Shown: positions 8,347 through 16,046, counted from the stretch's first letter. The stretch: 31,486 bases of DNA from Candidatus Bathyarchaeota archaeon (GCA_029883255.1 JAOUJL010000003.1:1-31486), one strand, 5' to 3'. A program made the numbers and translations. The notes: generated by a model not told the origin, from the letters alone.

Positions 8347-8494
8347 TAAATCGGACTTTTTACGGTCTTAGCTACATCTCTCAGAACAAGGCATACGGTT
8401 TTAACATCAATCTACGTATTCTGTAACCCTAAAGTTCGACGAAAAACGCTCTTTTTTCCATACTTAATTAAGAAAAAACTCCACAACCCCCCGA

Positions 8495-8573
8495 CCATTT
8501 TGAAAAACAAGCCTAATTTGGTCATTTGTGATACCTTATTTATGATATTTGAGTGGTTTAGGGACGTTAAATC
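8495..8573 (+). repeat. Partial copy of the long element (tail section)
   Basis: CCATTTTGAAAAAC through TTTAGGGACGTTAAAT matches the tail of copy B (13028-13106), ending with the shared AGGGACGTTAAAT. The head of this copy is missing or too degraded to see. Confidence 0.45.
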
Positions 8574-8628
8574 TTTAACAATTGCCTTGTTTTGCTAGGG
8601 AAGTTACATAAGTGCAAATTATCATGAG

Positions 8629-8676
8629 GGATATGTGATTTGCGAGGAGCCTCTGCCAATTTTTCAGTCTTTGAAC
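8629..8676 (+). repeat. Head section of the long element / AGCCTCTG element
   Basis: GGATATGTG is followed after 11 nt by AGCCTCTG, then AATTTTTCAGTCTTTGAAC. This order and spacing match copies A and B. It links the short AGCCTCTG copies to the long element. It ends 108 nt before the gene at 8785. Confidence 0.55.
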
Positions 8677-8784
8677 AAAAAATTACTTAGATGTTGAACT
8701 CTTTGCTTTGAAAACTCGCAAGGTTTATTGTTAAACGAATAAACTTTAATTTGAATTTCTTACCAGTATTGTTTCGGAGATAAT

Positions 8785-9282
8785 TTGAAGAACGTTGTTT
8801 ATGAAGAATGGGTTGCAGCTGGCACATTGGCTAAGGCTCTAGTAGGATTTTTTTCTTTACTTATCATGTGTATACTGTTGATAATCATCGTTGTTGGTGT
8901 GGCTACTCAACATCCTTTTTTGATTGTTGTCCTAGCGTCTCCTCTAGCGTTTGTGTTGTTTGTATTTTGGAATTATCGGGGCATACGGATAAAGGTGACC
9001 ACTGAGAGCCTCCTAATTTATTACGGCTTTTTCAATCGCAAACGTATTCCTATAGCAGATATAGTATCCTGTGAACCAACTAAAGCCTCTTTTGGAAGAT
9101 ATGGCGGCATCGGCATTAGATATGGCACTGATGGCTCTTGGGCTTACACAACATCATTCGGCAATGCGGTGGAAATAGTCCTACCGAAAGGAAAGCCATT
9201 CGTCTTTTCTTCAAACAACCCTGAAAAAATCTGCAACATCATTAATCAGCCGAAAAATGTGCCACATACACAATTCAATTGA
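8785..9282 (+). CDS. Two-span membrane protein with PH-like domain
   Basis: 165 aa. Two transmembrane helices (about 20-42 and 46-64) precede a beta-rich domain: IRIKVTTESLLIYYGFFNRKRIPIADIVSCEP, then strands to a C-terminal helix (NPEKICNIINQ). This is the architecture of bacterial PH-like (bPH/DUF304-type) membrane proteins, role unknown. The start is TTG 8785, with GGAGA just upstream. It stands alone between non-coding DNA and the zinc-ribbon gene. The domain call rests on fold pattern, not sequence identity. Confidence 0.6.
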   Translation: MKNVVYEEWVAAGTLAKALVGFFSLLIMCILLIIIVVGVATQHPFLIVVLASPLAFVLFVFWNYRGIRIKVTTESLLIYYGFFNRKRIPIADIVSCEPTKASFGRYGGIGIRYGTDGSWAYTTSFGNAVEIVLPKGKPFVFSSNNPEKICNIINQPKNVPHTQFN

Positions 9283-9361
9283 TTAAACGCTCTCGAAGTT
9301 TCTTCCGCAAGTCACAAAACAGAAGATTAATTTTTGGGAGACCATATGAGTATGGTAGAAG

Positions 9362-9721
9362 ATGTGGCTTATGAATGACAAAAAGCAACGCAAAAAGAAG
9401 AAGAAACAGAAGCAGAAGGTTCTTCGTGAACAGAAGAGAGCTGAGAGTCAGAAGTTTTCAGAGTTGCTCGAAGTCTTAGAAGAGTTAGAAAAGGAAGAGA
9501 AGTATGTAGATGTTCAGATTTGTCCCCATTGCAAGAGCCCAAGAGTTCGCAGAGTTCGCTCAACGAGTGGGGATATGTCTGGTCACATGGGTTTGTTGCC
9601 CGTTAAGTTTGAATGCCTAGATTGTGGTTGGCAAGAACGTTTAGTGGTTAAAGCAACCAATAGGAAGCTTGGTTTGAAAGAAGTAGCCATAATCGCTGAA
9701 GCCTTGAACTCCAAAGAATAG
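9362..9721 (+). CDS. Basic coiled-coil and zinc-ribbon protein
   Basis: 119 aa. The first 30 residues are almost all Lys, Arg, Gln and Glu, followed by an acidic coiled coil (31-47). A zinc ribbon follows, with CPHC (C54, C57) and CLDC (C85, C88) around a loop with SGDMSGHMGLLP. The C-terminal 20 residues form a helix. I recall similar small archaeal proteins with the same GHMGLLP linker, without an assigned role; nucleic-acid binding is a guess from charge. ATG 9371 is an equally good start (three codons shorter). Confidence 0.65.
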   Translation: MWLMNDKKQRKKKKKQKQKVLREQKRAESQKFSELLEVLEELEKEEKYVDVQICPHCKSPRVRRVRSTSGDMSGHMGLLPVKFECLDCGWQERLVVKATNRKLGLKEVAIIAEALNSKE

Positions 9722-9786
9722 CCTTTTCGTTTCTACAAGAGAACTAATTAGAATCCGACAACCATACTTGTCTATATTTGACATAA

Positions 9787-10269
9787 TTGGTGGCGGTGTT
9801 GGTCAACAAAAATCTTGTGGGTAGATGTGGGATTTATTGTGGTTCATGCATTATTTACAGAGCATATAAGGACTCAGAGCAACTGATACAGCGTGTTGCT
9901 GAAAGAGAGAAATGCAAACCTGAAGAAATCCGATGTGAAGGCTGTCAAACAGTCCTAACTGACGGATGGGAAAGTAAAGAATGGGGCAAGAATTGTAGAA
10001 TAGTTAAATGTCTGAGGGCTAAAGGATTGGAGTTCTGCTATGAATGTGATATATATTCTAACTGCAAAAAATTCCGTGACTTGGCAGAGCATTCCCTAAA
10101 ATACGGTGAAAGCCTAACGGACAATCTCAAGAGAATCAAAGCAGGCGAAGTTGAAAAATGGCTCAAAGAAGAGCAGAGAAAATGGAAATGTCATGATTGT
10201 GGAAAACCCATCTCCAGACATTTGAAAGAATGTCATTGGTGTGGAGCAAATCTGTTAGGAAGAATGTGA
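9787..10269 (+). CDS. DUF3795-type cysteine-rich protein with C-terminal zinc ribbon
   Basis: 160 aa. The DUF3795 core has GRCGIYCGSC near the N-terminus (C14, C18, C21), CEGC (C50, C53), then C70, C75 and the C84/C87/C93 group (FCYECDIYSNC). A short zinc ribbon (C135, C138, C149, C152) is added at the C-terminus. The cysteine pattern suggests metal or Fe-S binding; no reaction is known for the family. The start could be TTG 9787, GTG 9790 or GTG 9796. Its stop overlaps the HAD start (GTGA), so the two are probably cotranslated. Confidence 0.8.
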   Translation: MVAVLVNKNLVGRCGIYCGSCIIYRAYKDSEQLIQRVAEREKCKPEEIRCEGCQTVLTDGWESKEWGKNCRIVKCLRAKGLEFCYECDIYSNCKKFRDLAEHSLKYGESLTDNLKRIKAGEVEKWLKEEQRKWKCHDCGKPISRHLKECHWCGANLLGRM

Positions 10270-10955
10270 GTCTGCAACCGTTGCTATTAAGAGCCATCAC
10301 ATTTGATGATTTCTTGACTTTGCGTTTTCCAGTCGGAGAGGGAGAGGACATCATTTTGCCGATATTAAAGGCATTGAAAAGACAAGAATTAGATGTAAAT
10401 GACGAAGAATTTCTAAAACAATATTTCAGAGAGGATGAACTCTATCGAAAAAGGCTGAAAGAAACTCATCGTGAATCATTGCTCGATGACATAGTGATGA
10501 AAGTGTTAGCGGCACTTGGTCATGAAACAAAGCCCGTTAGTGGAATAGTTAGGGAAGCTGTGGATTATGGACTGACGACAAGAATAACCAAATGGTTTCC
10601 AGATGCAAAAAGGACGCTTCTAACTCTACGGAAAAAGGGTTACAAGCTTGGGTTAATATCTAATACCCATTGGCGTTTTTCGATACAATCGAGAAACGAA
10701 TTCAGGAGATTTTTTGATGTAATAACATTGTCCTATGAACATGGCTATGCGAAACCGCATCCATCAATCTTTCTCGATACATTGAAGAAGTTGCGAACAA
10801 ACGCAAGTGAATGCCTACATGTTGGCGATGACCCAGTTGCTGACATTGACGGAGCTAAGAGGGTCGGAATGCGAACTGCATTCATTAGAAGAAGAGAAAC
10901 AAAAGCAGAAGCGGACATAGAGATAGAACAATTGAGCGAATTAACAACGCTCTAA
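10266..10955 (+). CDS. HAD-superfamily hydrolase
   Basis: 229 aa from GTG 10266, whose last two bases are in the TGA of the DUF3795 gene (GTGA). An open extension to ATG 10197 only overlaps that gene in another frame. HAD motif I is TFDDFLTL with nucleophile D14; the +2 position is Phe rather than Asp, as in haloacid-dehalogenase-type members. A helical cap spans about 25-105. Motif II is ISNTHW, motif III the Lys in YAKPHPS, motif IV HVGDDPVADIDGAKRVG. It is probably a soluble phosphatase or dehalogenase-like enzyme; substrate not predictable. Confidence 0.85.
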   Translation: MSLQPLLLRAITFDDFLTLRFPVGEGEDIILPILKALKRQELDVNDEEFLKQYFREDELYRKRLKETHRESLLDDIVMKVLAALGHETKPVSGIVREAVDYGLTTRITKWFPDAKRTLLTLRKKGYKLGLISNTHWRFSIQSRNEFRRFFDVITLSYEHGYAKPHPSIFLDTLKKLRTNASECLHVGDDPVADIDGAKRVGMRTAFIRRRETKAEADIEIEQLSELTTL

Positions 10956-11120
10956 AAACCGTAGCCCTTGCGTTTTCTTCGCATACAATAGGGAAGTTAC
11001 GAAAACATTTACGCTTTTGTTGGTTAGGCTTTTTATTTGCGGATGTTAATGTTTCATCAGCTAATGTGGCGTATGTGCAACTTCATAAACTTTGTCAAAC
11101 TTGAGTCTAAGTGAGCTTTT

Positions 11121-12743
11121 CTATTTTTTCCCTCTTCCCAACTTTCTACTCAAAACGTTCAACCGTTCTTTGCCTAACATCTCTTCCAACTTGGTTAATA
11201 TTTTTTGCATTATTTCTTGTTTTTTGCTTTTTAGTGTTGTATACAATTCTGTTGATGTTTGCTTGGCTTTTTCTATTGCTTGGTCAATTGTATTGGAGAT
11301 GTCCATTTTTACCTTGGCAAGGTCTTGTGCAGTTATCGTTCCCATAGGAACATGAAGTTTATAGATTCCTAGAGGTGTAGGAAATATTATTTCCAATTCG
11401 CCATAGGCTATTCTCTTTATGGTAATCTCTTGCTTGATTCCTAATATTGTGATGTGGATGCTTTCCAGCTCTTCTTCAATCTTGCCAATCCGTTTTTCAA
11501 GGATTCTTCTGGTTTTCATCTCTTCTTCTATTACAGGTTTTGTTACGAGTGAGCGTAGGTCTTGTTTGACACTCTCTGCTATCACCTTGGCAAATCGGTG
11601 AGTGACTATACCATCTAATCCTATGGCAGCGTTTAGTTTCATAAACAGTTCCTTTTCTTGCTCTTTTGTAATATCATTAAGGTTTTTGTGGGGACTAAAG
11701 CGATTCAAGTAGCGGTTGAAGACGTCAATTGCGTTTGCTCCTTCATACGCTTTGAGGAAGTGATGACTGGCAAGGATTTGTTTTGCTTTTTCAAGTTTTC
11801 TCCGACTTGCGGGTTTAAAGAGTAGCGAGTTTCTCAGAAATTGGATGCATGTTGCTCTTGCCTCCAGTATCTCTATTTCCGGAATCTCGTGCTTTCTAAT
11901 TCTACGCAGGCTTATTCCGAGCCTTTGAGAAAGGTTTTGAATACCATTTTTAAGGGCTATCAAATTCCCACAATTTATGTAGCCTAAATATTCTTCGTCA
12001 ATTTCGAAGTATTTCGGAATTAAGGCAAGAATCGAAGCACGTTTCTCCTTTCCAGCTCTCCTGAAGGATTTTGATGCTGAAACATAACCGTTCTCTGCTT
12101 CTGTGAAATCTCCAGTTTGCCACGATTCGTATCCAGCTATCCAACAAAGGAAGGCTTCCACACGGAAGACACTATTTGTTCTGGCTTCTCCAGCGTAATT
12201 TCTGTGTGCAATATTCAGATGCAGCTTTGCTTCATCAACCCTTTCAGTCTCAAACAACAACTCACCCAAGTTCTCATGAGCTACAGCAGAGTCTAGATTG
12301 ACTTTTAGAGCTTTTCTATAGAATATTTCTGCTTCACTTATCCTCTCTAGGTCCCATAGTGCGACTCCTAAATTGATAAGAGCTCGAAGAGATTCTGGTT
12401 CGATTTCTATGGCTTTTCTGAAGGATGCTTCAGCCTCTTCCAGTCTTCCCAAACCAGCCATCGTGGTTCCGATATAATTGTGAATAAATGGCTCCAGAGA
12501 TTTTTTACGATTTATCTTCAAACAGATTCTGAGACAATTAAGTATGATAGTAAGGCTTTGCTCCCGAGGTTCTTTAGGATGAATAAGACCGCCTACACTG
12601 TATCCTAGAACATAAGGAACAACTTCTTCTCTATCTACCTCTCCTTGTTCAATCTTCCTAACTATGAACTCTTCAGCTTCATCGGACCGCCCCTCATAAG
12701 CGATTCTCAAGAATTTCTCAATTTCTTTTGAACCTTTGCCCAT
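11121..12743 (-). CDS. TPR-repeat protein with C-terminal coiled-coil region
   Basis: 540 aa from ATG 12743. Two or three canonical tetratricopeptide repeats span about 105-205 (for example NYIGTTMAGLGRLEEAE, LINLGVALWDLERISEAE, ENLGELLFETERVDEA). A long helical middle section (205-370) may hold more degenerate repeats. From about 385 it is mostly charged helices with coiled-coil character (RRILEKRIGKIEEELESI), a short beta segment (GELEIIFPTPLGIYKLHVP) and a basic end. No signal peptide. TPRs imply protein-protein interaction. I do not know the C-terminal domain. It converges on the HAD gene across a 165-nt gap. Confidence 0.75.
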   Translation of the reverse strand: MGKGSKEIEKFLRIAYEGRSDEAEEFIVRKIEQGEVDREEVVPYVLGYSVGGLIHPKEPREQSLTIILNCLRICLKINRKKSLEPFIHNYIGTTMAGLGRLEEAEASFRKAIEIEPESLRALINLGVALWDLERISEAEIFYRKALKVNLDSAVAHENLGELLFETERVDEAKLHLNIAHRNYAGEARTNSVFRVEAFLCWIAGYESWQTGDFTEAENGYVSASKSFRRAGKEKRASILALIPKYFEIDEEYLGYINCGNLIALKNGIQNLSQRLGISLRRIRKHEIPEIEILEARATCIQFLRNSLLFKPASRRKLEKAKQILASHHFLKAYEGANAIDVFNRYLNRFSPHKNLNDITKEQEKELFMKLNAAIGLDGIVTHRFAKVIAESVKQDLRSLVTKPVIEEEMKTRRILEKRIGKIEEELESIHITILGIKQEITIKRIAYGELEIIFPTPLGIYKLHVPMGTITAQDLAKVKMDISNTIDQAIEKAKQTSTELYTTLKSKKQEIMQKILTKLEEMLGKERLNVLSRKLGRGKK

Positions 12744-13125
12744 TCCGTAACCAAACCATTATTCAGAATAGCTAAAATAGGCATCTTAATCAAGCATCCA
12801 AAACTATAAAATACTTTCCAGTAAACATCTAGATTACAGCATTGGAAGAATCGGGATATGTATGGTTTGAATAGCCTTTGTGTCAAATTCTCAGTCTGAG
12901 AGATTCCCATTCTAAAGCAGAATTCTCGTTGATATAACATCAAACATAAGGTGTTATCAGCGGAAAACACGGAAAAGCACTATCCGATTTTTTAAAAAAC
13001 GGCATAACATGAAAACGAGGATTTCCCATTTTTGGAAAATTGTTTCTTGGACCCCTTGCATGAAACCGTTTTTGTGTTAGATGTTAGAAGTTAAGGGACG
13101 TTAAATAAGGTGTTATATAAGAACA
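12744..13125. other. Intergenic region occupied by repeat copy B
   Basis: This 382-nt gap holds the long element copy B. The promoter of the minus-strand TPR gene must lie at its left end. I see no gene in it. Confidence 0.5.
12854..13122 (+). repeat. Long intergenic repeat, copy B, with two hairpins
   Basis: Same block order as copy A: GGATATGT, AATAGCCTTTGTGTC, AAATTCTCAGTCTGAGAG; then TTGATATAACATCAA (12929-12943) and GTGTTATC-AGCG-GAAAACAC (12951-12970), the same two hairpins with one mismatch in the second; TGGACCCCTT, ATGAAACCGT, AGGGACGTTAAAT. Between hairpin and tail copy B has an extra segment containing the near-palindrome CCGATTTTTTAAAAAACGG (12984-13002). Confidence 0.65.
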
Positions 13126-13698
13126 TCATGATTCGTTGGCTATGCAGTTGCAATTATAGTCATTAGGTATAATAGATAATAACGTTGTAGTTGATTGTCT
13201 CTCTTTAGTCTCTTTGTATTGATTAACTGAACAACTCTCTCTAATAGTATTAGACAGGGGTAACTGTTTTGTTTTAGTTCTTGGTTTAGCATGAAAATTG
13301 AATGATTTCTTAATCCAATAGAGTTTCTTTATGAGCTTATGAATGGCTCTTTTGAAGTTGTCTTTTGTGACTTTGAAGCCTAATTGAATTAGATTATAGC
13401 CCATGGCACTCATTTTCTTGGCTGTCATATGAGAAATCGTTAGAAAAGCACACAGAAAGATTTTGATGGTGTGTTCTGAATCGAATCGGCTGTGGCATTC
13501 ACGTTCAAGCCAATAGGGGCTCATACCGTATTTTCCGTTGTTGTTCTTTGCTTCTATCCCAATTTTGCCTTTGCTGGTCAATATTTCAACGTCACAGCCT
13601 TTACCTTCCTTATCAGCATATTGTTTGTCGAAGGGATTGTGCCTATGAGGAACTTTCAATCTCGTCAAGGCTATATGTAGAACTTTCTCCAACATCAT
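13126..13698 (-). CDS. PD-(D/E)XK nuclease-like protein
   Basis: 190 aa if started at ATG 13698 (MMLEKVLHIALTRL). The frame is open upstream to 13863, but that part overlaps the divergent gene at 13787 and looks like its antisense. The restriction-endonuclease core is D36 in GKGCDVEIL and E49-A-K51 in KIGIEAKNN, an Asp and a Glu-x-Lys spaced as in PD-(D/E)XK enzymes. Helices follow. The last 50 residues are low in hydrophobics and rich in Asn, Ser and Thr. A Holliday-junction-resolvase or restriction-like role is possible; no neighbour fixes it. Confidence 0.6.
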   Translation of the reverse strand: MMLEKVLHIALTRLKVPHRHNPFDKQYADKEGKGCDVEILTSKGKIGIEAKNNNGKYGMSPYWLERECHSRFDSEHTIKIFLCAFLTISHMTAKKMSAMGYNLIQLGFKVTKDNFKRAIHKLIKKLYWIKKSFNFHAKPRTKTKQLPLSNTIRESCSVNQYKETKERQSTTTLLSIIPNDYNCNCIANES

Positions 13699-13786
13699 AC
13701 CTTGTTCCTGAAATTTGCTTATACCCTTCAAGACTAACACAACATGTATAAGAGCAGACACGTTTAGTAATTTTGTGTGAACAAAT

Positions 13787-14221
13787 TTGCTCACAAACAA
13801 CGAAGAAAATACCAATAAAGCGACTTCAAAAGCCAAATGGACACGGAAACAGGCAAGAGGCATATTGACGCCGAACGAAAGGAAGTTCCTTCAAGGTAAA
13901 GGAAACTACAGCCCGAACATGGTTAGATACTTCAAAAGTCATATTCTCCGAAAGACGAAGAAAGCAATAGAAGACCTTGACTTAATCTTCAAGAACTACG
14001 AAGCTTGGGAAATGTTCATTGACAATAAACCAGATGTTAAAAAAATAGTAGAAGGAGCTGTGAAGTTACAGTATAACAGTAATTATCGAACCGAGTATCA
14101 GGAGCGACTAGCCAGAAAAGTCAAACTTGATATCAACAAGAAAGACATAAGCCGAAAGACCAGAAAGCAAGTTAACGAAATCATAAACTCTGTTTTAATC
14201 CAATTGCAAACCGAATTCTGA
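13787..14221 (+). CDS. Conserved-looking basic helical protein with RGILTxxERKFLxG motif
   Basis: 144 aa, start TTG 13787 (start uncertain). Very basic and helical. The stretch ARGILTPNERKFLQG, followed by a Tyr-rich piece and KSHILRKTKKAIEDLDLIF, recalls an N-terminal domain (RGxLTxxERxFLxG...RxRIRxRxxNAIxDxxLL) common in haloarchaeal proteins, some of them linked to mobile elements or regulation. This is recall, not a search. It faces away from the nuclease-like gene, which would share its short upstream region. Confidence 0.6.
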   Translation: MLTNNEENTNKATSKAKWTRKQARGILTPNERKFLQGKGNYSPNMVRYFKSHILRKTKKAIEDLDLIFKNYEAWEMFIDNKPDVKKIVEGAVKLQYNSNYRTEYQERLARKVKLDINKKDISRKTRKQVNEIINSVLIQLQTEF

Positions 14222-14524
14222 GTGTTAGAACTTGTTTGTTTCTATTTGACTGTGTTTATGTGTATTATTTGTTTACTTTATCAGTTAGATGCCGCAGACC
14301 CATTGAAGTTTTGAAAGATTTAGGGAATGATATACCACGACAAGGACGATACGGTTTGGAAGTCTGTTTAGACTGTTCCAATTCAGATTATGTTATTCTT
14401 TTATAATGGATATAATCTTACCTAGATAATCTAAGTTAACAGAAGCGCGCGCGCTAACAGAAAACTTTTTATGTTGGCTGTATAGTAATCCAGTATAGAA
14501 AGCCAGTATATAGAGGCTGTCTAT
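14222..14524. other. Intergenic region before the wHTH-GT2 gene
   Basis: No gene seen. It contains the CG palindrome with flanking repeats (listed separately) and a pair of CCAGTATA direct repeats (14490-14497 and 14503-14510), 13 nt apart, just before the TTG start. The direct repeats could be an operator. Confidence 0.45.
14437..14462 (+). promoter_or_regulatory. GCGCGCGCGC palindrome flanked by TAACAGAA direct repeats
   Basis: TAACAGAA (14437-14444), GCGCGCGCGC (14445-14454), TAACAGAA (14455-14462). The centre AGCGCGCGCGCT is self-complementary. A TATA-like CTTTTTATG follows at once. Such alternating runs can bind dimeric proteins or adopt Z-form DNA; no function is shown. Confidence 0.35.
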
Positions 14525-15451
14525 TTGCCTTCACGCCAAACTACCGTCTTTGACAGAAGAGGAAGAGACCGACTCTCCCTAGTCGCTCGGATATTAGACG
14601 TCGCACTCGAAGGAATTATTAAGACCCAAATCATGTATAGAGCAAATCTGAATTTTCTCCAACTAAATGACTACCTTTCGTTTCTAATGAAGCAGATGTT
14701 AATTGAGCAAACAGAAAAAAACGGGAAGACTCTTTATAAAACAACAGCAAAAGGCGAGAGGTTGTTGGGAGCCTATCAAAAGATTAAGAGTCTACTCTCA
14801 ACAGAAAGTGTCGAAGAAACAACTAAAAGACCTCTAATCGTTGCGATTATACCTGCCTACAATGAAGAAAGGACTATCGCCAAAGTGATTTTGGCGACGC
14901 AAAAACATGTTGACAAAGTTATTGTATGTGATGATGGCTCAACGGACATGACAACAGAAATTGCCGAAGGGCTTGGCGCTGAAGTGGTACGCCACAATAG
15001 AAATATGGGATATGGAGCAGCGCTACAATGCTTGTTTGAAAGGGCTAGGGAGCTGGGGGCAGATATAGTAATTACTTTGGATGGAGATGGACAGCATAAT
15101 CCTAATGAAATTCCAGCATTAATGAAACCTATATTGAAGGATGATGTAGCTGTTGCTGTCGGGTCACGATTTCTAGATAGGGAGAAAACAGAGAGTGTTC
15201 CGTTATATCGACGGTTAAGTAGAAAAGCTCTCACTAAACTAGTTCGCGTTGGTACAAACAGTAAAATTCGTGATGCACAATGTGGCTTTCGAGCATATGG
15301 ACGAAAAGCGTTGGAAGGTTTAGAGGTTTTTGAGAGCGGAGTGGGCGTTAACTTAGAGATTCTAATGAAAGCTAAGGAGAGCGGCTTAAAGGTGGTGGAA
15401 GTTCCAATAGGAAGCAGTTATCATGGCGGAAAGAGACTCAAACGGAATTAG
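14525..15451 (+). CDS. Winged-helix / family 2 glycosyltransferase fusion
   Basis: 308 aa. Residues 12-90 match the archaeal winged helix HTH_45 (RGRDRLSLVARILDVALEG, MYRANLNFLQLNDYL, LYKTTAKGERLL). A GT2 domain follows: IIPAYNEERTI (109-118), nucleotide-binding DDGSTD (136-141), and metal/donor-site DGDGQH (186-191); CGFRAYGRKAL fits dolichol-phosphate-mannose-synthase-like enzymes. The protein ends at GSSYHGGKRLKRN, where relatives usually run on through a short conserved tail, so the C-terminus looks clipped. The start is TTG 14525. The enzyme probably transfers a sugar at the membrane face; the DNA-binding domain suggests sugar-linked regulation or is vestigial. Confidence 0.85.
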   Translation: MPSRQTTVFDRRGRDRLSLVARILDVALEGIIKTQIMYRANLNFLQLNDYLSFLMKQMLIEQTEKNGKTLYKTTAKGERLLGAYQKIKSLLSTESVEETTKRPLIVAIIPAYNEERTIAKVILATQKHVDKVIVCDDGSTDMTTEIAEGLGAEVVRHNRNMGYGAALQCLFERARELGADIVITLDGDGQHNPNEIPALMKPILKDDVAVAVGSRFLDREKTESVPLYRRLSRKALTKLVRVGTNSKIRDAQCGFRAYGRKALEGLEVFESGVGVNLEILMKAKESGLKVVEVPIGSSYHGGKRLKRN

Positions 15452-15463
15452 AGGTGCCCAGAA

Positions 15464-15844
15464 GTGAAACCTTCCAACATAGAACGATTAATCAGAAGCT
15501 TTTTGGCAAGAATGTTCGGAACTTCCCTGAGAAAACGCAAACTAGTGATAGGATACGATTCTAGGAACAAACCACAGATACACGAATTTGACATTGTTTC
15601 TGATGATATGGGCATAGTTGGGGAGATAAAGTCGGGGAGAAAATCGAGAGGCAACTATCTCGGAGCCTTGAGTGACTGCCTTTTCCTCACAAAAGTAAAA
15701 GCGAGAAAGAAATTGTTGGTCATTACCGACAGAAGATTTTATGGATATTTCAAGGTGAAATCAGAAGGAGTCATACCTAGCAACATTGAGATTATGCTAA
15801 TACGTCCAGAAGATTTGGTTCCGAAAATAGCTGAGACGACTTGA
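15464..15844 (+). CDS. Small PD-(D/E)XK-like protein
   Basis: 126 aa, GTG start 15464, 12 nt after the GT2 stop, so likely cotranscribed. An N-terminal helix is followed by a strand with EFDIV (E41, D43) and GIVGEIKSG (E54, K56), the D...ExK signature of the restriction-endonuclease fold. Then comes a GALSDCLFLTKV helix and a LLVITDRRFYGYF strand and helix. I recall stand-alone proteins with this GALxDC...LTDRxFYxYF pattern in bacteria and archaea, all of unknown role. Nuclease activity is plausible but unproven. Confidence 0.65.
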   Translation: MKPSNIERLIRSFLARMFGTSLRKRKLVIGYDSRNKPQIHEFDIVSDDMGIVGEIKSGRKSRGNYLGALSDCLFLTKVKARKKLLVITDRRFYGYFKVKSEGVIPSNIEIMLIRPEDLVPKIAETT

Positions 15845-15849
15845 TTCAG

Positions 15850-15880
15850 ATATGAGCCTTTGCAAATCTCTAATCTATGT
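15850..15880 (+). repeat. Degenerate copy of dispersed AGCCTCTG element
   Basis: AGATATGAGCCTTTGCAAATCTCTAATCTATG: the core is recognisable (AGCCTTTGCAAAT) with part of the GGATATG box directly in front. It lies 167 nt before the ATPase start. Confidence 0.4.
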
Positions 15881-15893
15881 TGACTATTTTCCG

Positions 15894-15905
15894 TGCATGC
15901 ATGCA
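15894..15905 (+). promoter_or_regulatory. TGCATGCATGCA palindrome
   Basis: Twelve self-complementary bases, three ATGC units in alternating purine-pyrimidine order, 140 nt upstream of the ATPase. Possible operator; nothing else supports it. Confidence 0.25.
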
Positions 15906-16008
15906 TTTACTATCAAAATGACTGGGAGATGCTTGACTGGAGTCTCGTTTTAATGCAAATGATTCTCAAGAGCAATCTAATAAATATGAAACGCGATTAT
16001 TATACGGG

Positions 16009-16016
16009 TATAAAAG
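16009..16016 (+). promoter_or_regulatory. TATA box of the Orc-like ATPase gene
   Basis: TATAAAAG lies 38 nt before ATG 16047. Transcription starting about 25 nt downstream would give a leader of about ten bases, typical of archaeal short-leader mRNAs. Confidence 0.55.
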
Positions 16017-16046
16017 CGACTAATGGTAAAGTTGCGTGAATAGTTT

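Larger units (their letters stand above)
7741..8784. other. Long intergenic region made largely of repeat-derived DNA
   Basis: Over 1 kb without a credible gene. It contains long element copy A (7970-8180), a bulged hairpin (8321-8346), a partial tail copy (8495-8573) and a head copy (8629-8676). Two short open frames (starting about 7996 and 8202) have no recognisable domains, and the first lies in the repeat. Confidence 0.6.

Noticed and set aside
7996..8426. Two short plus-strand frames (62 and 74 aa)
   Set aside because: The first lies inside repeat copy A and is not kept in copy B; the second has no domain or clear ribosome binding site.
3949..9322. Similar 20-nt strings TTCTTCCRCAAGTCAYAAAAC at about 3949 and 9299
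   Set aside because: Only two short matches, 40-60 nt before unrelated genes; too little to call a shared promoter element.
10197..10265. 23-residue extension of the HAD protein
   Set aside because: It overlaps the zinc ribbon of the DUF3795 gene in another frame; GTG 10266 in GTGA starts exactly at the HAD fold.
12707..12970. 87-codon minus-strand frame before the TPR gene
   Set aside because: It overlaps the start of the TPR gene and repeat copy B, with no domain.
13699..13863. N-terminal extension of the nuclease-like protein
   Set aside because: It overlaps the divergent gene at 13787, and its hydrophobic sequence looks like that gene's antisense; ATG 13698 gives a compact domain.
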